From JL08 sp039969355 (GTDB taxonomy: Bacteria; Pseudomonadota; Alphaproteobacteria; Rhodobacterales; Rhodobacteraceae): DNA of 64,000 nucleotides. The stretch lies in NCBI GenBank assembly GCA_039969355.1, contig JBDVOA010000040.1, forward strand, positions 124,001 to 188,000. The letters are read 5' to 3'. The position numbers and the translations under genes were made by a program. A model generated the notes under the pieces. The model was given only the letters and a program-made list of their open reading frames with translations, did no database searches and was not told the DNA's origin. Shown here piece after piece: positions 61,595 to 64,000 of this stretch. How positions within the stretch are numbered: the stretch's first letter is position 1; each line of letters opens with the position of its first letter.

Positions 61595-62697
61595 TGGCCG
61601 AAATCTCGCCCTCGCGCCGCCTGCGTCGCACGCCGTTTTCCGAGGGAGTCGAGGCGGCAGGCGTGAAAGCCTATACCGTTTACAACCGAATGTTGTTGCC
61701 AACAATCTTCGAAAGTGTCGAGGCTGACTACCGTCATCTGAAAGACCATGTGCAAATATGGGATGTTGCGGTAGAGCGGCAAGTGGAATTGCGCGGGCCC
61801 GATGCTGCGCGGCTGATGCAGATGCTGACCCCACGGGACCTGCGCGGCATGACGGCCGGCCAGTGCTACTACGTGCCGATTGTTGACGAAACCGGTGGCA
61901 TGCTGAATGACCCGGTTGCTGTTAAGCTGGCCGAAGATCGTTGGTGGATTTCCATTGCCGACAGCGATCTCTTGCTCTGGGTCAAAGGTATTGCCAACGG
62001 ATACCGCCTGGACGTGCTGGTGGATGAACCTGACGTTTCTCCGCTGGCTGTGCAGGGGCCAAAGGCCGACGATCTGATGGCGCGTGTCTTTGGCGAGAGC
62101 GTTCGCAGCATTCGGTTTTTCCGCTATGGGATGTACCAGTTTGAGGGTCGTGATCTTGTCGTGGCGCGGTCAGGTTACTCCAAGCAGGGTGGGTTTGAGA
62201 TTTACGTGGAGGGTAGCGATGTCGCCATGCCGCTATGGACATCACTGTTTGCGGCGGGTGAGGACCTGAACGTCCGTGCAGGGTGCCCAAATGGCATTGA
62301 ACGTATCGAGGGCGGATTGCTGTCTTATGGCAATGACATGACCGACGACAATACGCCACACGAATGTGGTCTTGCCAGGTTTTGCGACACGCAGACCGCA
62401 ATTGGCTGCATCGGTCGCGATGCGCTGTTGCGGGTTGCCAAGGAAGGTCCGGTGCAACAAATCAGCCCGATTGCGATTCATGGGGATGCAGTACCCGGCA
62501 TTGACCGGGCGTGGAGCGTCTTTGCCGGGGGTAAACGGGTAGGGCAGGTGACTTCAGCCGCGTGGTCACCGGATTTTGGAACAAACGTTGCGATCGGTAT
62601 GGTGCGAATGACCCATTGGGACGCAGGCACAACTGTCGAGGTTGAAACACCGGACGGAATGCGTCAGGCGACGGTTCAGGACAGGTTCTGGATTTGA
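61594..62697 (+). CDS. dmdA: DMSP demethylase DmdA
   Basis: The 367-residue protein matches DmdA, a glycine-cleavage T-fold enzyme that moves a methyl group from DMSP to tetrahydrofolate, giving methylmercaptopropionate. The N-terminal ISPSRRLRRTPFSEGVEAAG, HVQIWDVAVERQVELRGPDA, DNTPHECGL and YSKQGGFEIYVEG agree with known DmdA. Length is about the usual 365. T-fold relatives (GcvT, AmtP) are less likely given these segments. It is coupled to the DinB gene and followed by acuI. Confidence 0.92.
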   Translation: MAEISPSRRLRRTPFSEGVEAAGVKAYTVYNRMLLPTIFESVEADYRHLKDHVQIWDVAVERQVELRGPDAARLMQMLTPRDLRGMTAGQCYYVPIVDETGGMLNDPVAVKLAEDRWWISIADSDLLLWVKGIANGYRLDVLVDEPDVSPLAVQGPKADDLMARVFGESVRSIRFFRYGMYQFEGRDLVVARSGYSKQGGFEIYVEGSDVAMPLWTSLFAAGEDLNVRAGCPNGIERIEGGLLSYGNDMTDDNTPHECGLARFCDTQTAIGCIGRDALLRVAKEGPVQQISPIAIHGDAVPGIDRAWSVFAGGKRVGQVTSAAWSPDFGTNVAIGMVRMTHWDAGTTVEVETPDGMRQATVQDRFWI

Positions 62698-62703
62698 TGA
62701 GGG

Positions 62704-62727
62704 GATTGGACGGATATTTGTCCGACA
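62704..62727. promoter_or_regulatory. second GntR-like palindrome, before acuI
   Basis: GATTGGAC, an 8-bp spacer GGATATTT and GTCCGACA share the 8-8-8 layout of the operator at 59520-59543. The right arm matches 7 of 8 bases and the GAC-N8-GTC core is kept. It lies 69 bp before the acuI ATG, so acuI may also have its own regulated promoter. Confidence 0.5.
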
Positions 62728-62795
62728 GATCAACCTTGAAATAATAACAAAGACGGTTGTGCATAGCGTTTCGCCGTCAGGATCAGGAGAAAGAT

Positions 62796-63785
62796 ATGTT
62801 TAACGCATTGGTCGTGAACAAGGACGAAGACGGGAAAACCAGCGCAGCGGTGCAACAGCTTGGTCTGGATGACCTGCCTCATGCGGATGTGACTGTGGCA
62901 GTCGAATATTCGACCGTAAATTATAAGGACGGCCTCTGCATCGGTCCGGGAGGCGGATTGGTGCGTAATTATCCGCATATTCCGGGCATTGATTTTGCCG
63001 GCACGGTCGAGGCCTCGGACGATGAACGTTACAAACCCGGCGACAAGGTGGTCCTGACTGGCTGGCGCGTGGGCGAAGCGCATTGGGGCGGTTATTCCCA
63101 AAAAGCGCGGGTCAAAGCTGATTGGCTGGTTCCGCTGCCCGACGGGATCGATGCCCGAGCAGCAATGGCTGTGGGCACAGCCGGGTTCACCGCCATGCTT
63201 GCGGTGATGGCGCTCGAAGATCACGGGCTGGAACCGGGGCATGGACCGGTTCTGGTAACCGGTGCCGCCGGGGGTGTGGGGTCCGTTGCGACGGCTATTC
63301 TGGCAAACCTTGGCTACGAAGTCGCGGGCGTTACTGGTCGGCCGGAAACAGCAGATTATCTTACCTCGCTGGGTGCAAGTCAGATTGTTGCGCGCGAGGA
63401 GCTAAATGAAACGGTCAAACGTCCCCTTGAGGGCGAGACGTGGGCGGGTTGTATTGACGCGGTTGGTGGAGAGATGCTGGCAAGGGTTCTCGGACAGATG
63501 AAATACGGCGCGTCCGTCGCTGCGGTTGGTCTTGCCGGCGGCGCTGTATTGCCAGCTACCGTTATACCGTTCTTGCTCCGTGGTGTGAACTTGCTTGGCA
63601 TCGATTCAGTGATGCAGCCTTACGACAATCGCATTCGGGCCTGGGCGCGCATCGCCAAAGACCTGCCAATGGACAAGCTAGAAGCCATGGTACATCCCGC
63701 TACGCTCAGTGATTTACCGCAGCTTGGCAAAGACATTCTCAAAGGCCAGGTCAAAGGGCGTGTTGTCGTGGATGTGAACGCCTAA
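62796..63785 (+). CDS. acuI: acrylyl-CoA reductase AcuI
   Basis: The 329-residue medium-chain dehydrogenase/reductase has FNALVVNKDEDGKTSAAVQQLG at the start, VEYSTVNYKDGLCIGPGGG, the NADPH loop LVTGAAGGVGSVATAIL and YKPGDKVVLTGWRVGE. AcuI reduces toxic acrylyl-CoA to propionyl-CoA in DMSP and 3HP metabolism, and dmdA-acuI order is known in roseobacters. AGGAG lies seven bases before the ATG chosen. No DMSP lyase gene is in the window. Confidence 0.92.
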   Translation: MFNALVVNKDEDGKTSAAVQQLGLDDLPHADVTVAVEYSTVNYKDGLCIGPGGGLVRNYPHIPGIDFAGTVEASDDERYKPGDKVVLTGWRVGEAHWGGYSQKARVKADWLVPLPDGIDARAAMAVGTAGFTAMLAVMALEDHGLEPGHGPVLVTGAAGGVGSVATAILANLGYEVAGVTGRPETADYLTSLGASQIVAREELNETVKRPLEGETWAGCIDAVGGEMLARVLGQMKYGASVAAVGLAGGAVLPATVIPFLLRGVNLLGIDSVMQPYDNRIRAWARIAKDLPMDKLEAMVHPATLSDLPQLGKDILKGQVKGRVVVDVNA

Positions 63786-63881
63786 GTACGCTTGTCTATG
63801 TATGCTGCAAACTGTTTCCAATCTTTGTAGGGGTTCTGGCAGATTCAGTTTGAGGTAGGATGCTGGGATTCCTTAAATAGT

Positions 63882-63915
63882 AAGGGCGCTGCGATCTCTC
63901 GCAACGCCCTTTTTT
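63882..63915. terminator. terminator after acuI
   Basis: AAGGGCG...TGCGA pairs with TCGCA...CGCCCTT (one mismatch) around a 4-base loop, followed by a T-tract. It lies between the end of acuI and a gene on the other strand. Confidence 0.88.
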
Positions 63916-63930
63916 GTGGTGTTTTTTACC

Positions 63931-64000
63931 TTATTCGGCTGGCTGCCCGGCGGTTCCATGCTTGTCACGCAGGCCATCGCGGTAGAGCGCCTTGCCCAGT
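63931..64000 (-). CDS. 3' end of an unidentified gene (partial)
   Basis: A minus-strand frame is open from the window edge to a TAA at 63931, coding for the C-terminal residues LGKALYRDGLRDKHGTAGQ-PAE. The terminator before it fits the end of a gene. There is too little to name the product. Confidence 0.4.
   Translation of the reverse strand, partial: LGKALYRDGLRDKHGTAGQPAE

Noticed and set aside
1..64000. CRISPR arrays, insertion sequences, integrases, toxin-antitoxin pairs
   Set aside because: No spaced direct repeats, transposase or integrase motifs were seen; the lone RHH protein has no toxin partner and lies in the fumC operon.

Overview
The window looks like a chromosomal segment of a marine alphaproteobacterium, most likely of the Roseobacter group (Rhodobacterales). 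Supporting signs are a two-piece, circularly permuted tmRNA with the tag ANDNRAPVAVAA, a zeta-type inhibitor of the F1F0-ATPase, the block yceD-rpmF-plsX-fabH-ihfA-merR, a split cobalamin methionine synthase, and a dmdA-acuI pair for the algal osmolyte DMSP. No transposase, integrase, prophage module or CRISPR array was seen. The segment is ordinary, densely packed chromosome with a few accessory patches.

Layout. 0-6 kb: dCTP deaminase, tRNA-Pro(GGG), then a minus-strand operon for fatty acid/phospholipid synthesis and nucleoid proteins. 6-9 kb: BamE-like lipoprotein, ornithine-lipid acyltransferase OlsB and an Uup-type ABC-F protein. 9-15 kb: a DNA-binding domain fused to an alpha/beta hydrolase, divergent from a nitrilase; a MOSC protein; an SDR dehydrogenase; two tandem Lin0512 genes coupled to a secreted protein; a small K+ channel. 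15-21 kb: tyrS, anmK, a PagL-like lipid A deacylase, an ECF sigma factor with a soluble zinc anti-sigma factor, rlmE and ppx/gppA. 21-24 kb: methylene-THF reductase and methyl-THF:corrinoid methyltransferase. 24-30 kb: a response regulator, histidine kinase and binding protein divergent from a tctCBA tricarboxylate transporter. 30-36 kb: a Hint-like protein, a sulfatase and membrane proteins. 36-43 kb: bmt (homocysteine module of the split methionine synthase), the ATPase zeta subunit, purC-purS-purQ, and a DctB/DctD-like pair. 43-52 kb: RNase E, TusA, CcdA, a hydrolase/P450 pair and a fumC operon. 52-57 kb: SspB, a ChrB/ChrA chromate pair, an orphan gene of unlike composition, and tmRNA. 57-64 kb: secreted unknowns, then a GntR regulator divergent from a DUF2182-DUF1326-DinB-dmdA-acuI operon.

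How the genes connect. DmdA transfers a methyl group from DMSP to tetrahydrofolate. The MetF-like protein, the pterin-binding methyltransferase and Bmt are the folate/methionine enzymes that could use or balance that methyl-THF. tmRNA and its proteolysis adaptor SspB lie about 4 kb apart.

The most unusual locus is at 58.8-63.8 kb. A metal-associated-looking cassette (Met-rich DUF2182 membrane protein, Cys-rich DUF1326 protein, DinB-fold protein) is translationally coupled to the DMSP demethylase gene. A 24-bp palindrome lies at the regulator start, and a similar 24-bp palindrome lies in front of acuI. Other points to re-examine are a DctD-like regulator without the sigma-54 GAFTGA loop, a Hint-like protein without the catalytic Cys, and a perfect MetR-type palindrome before bmt. 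All family assignments were made by reading motifs; no database search was run.
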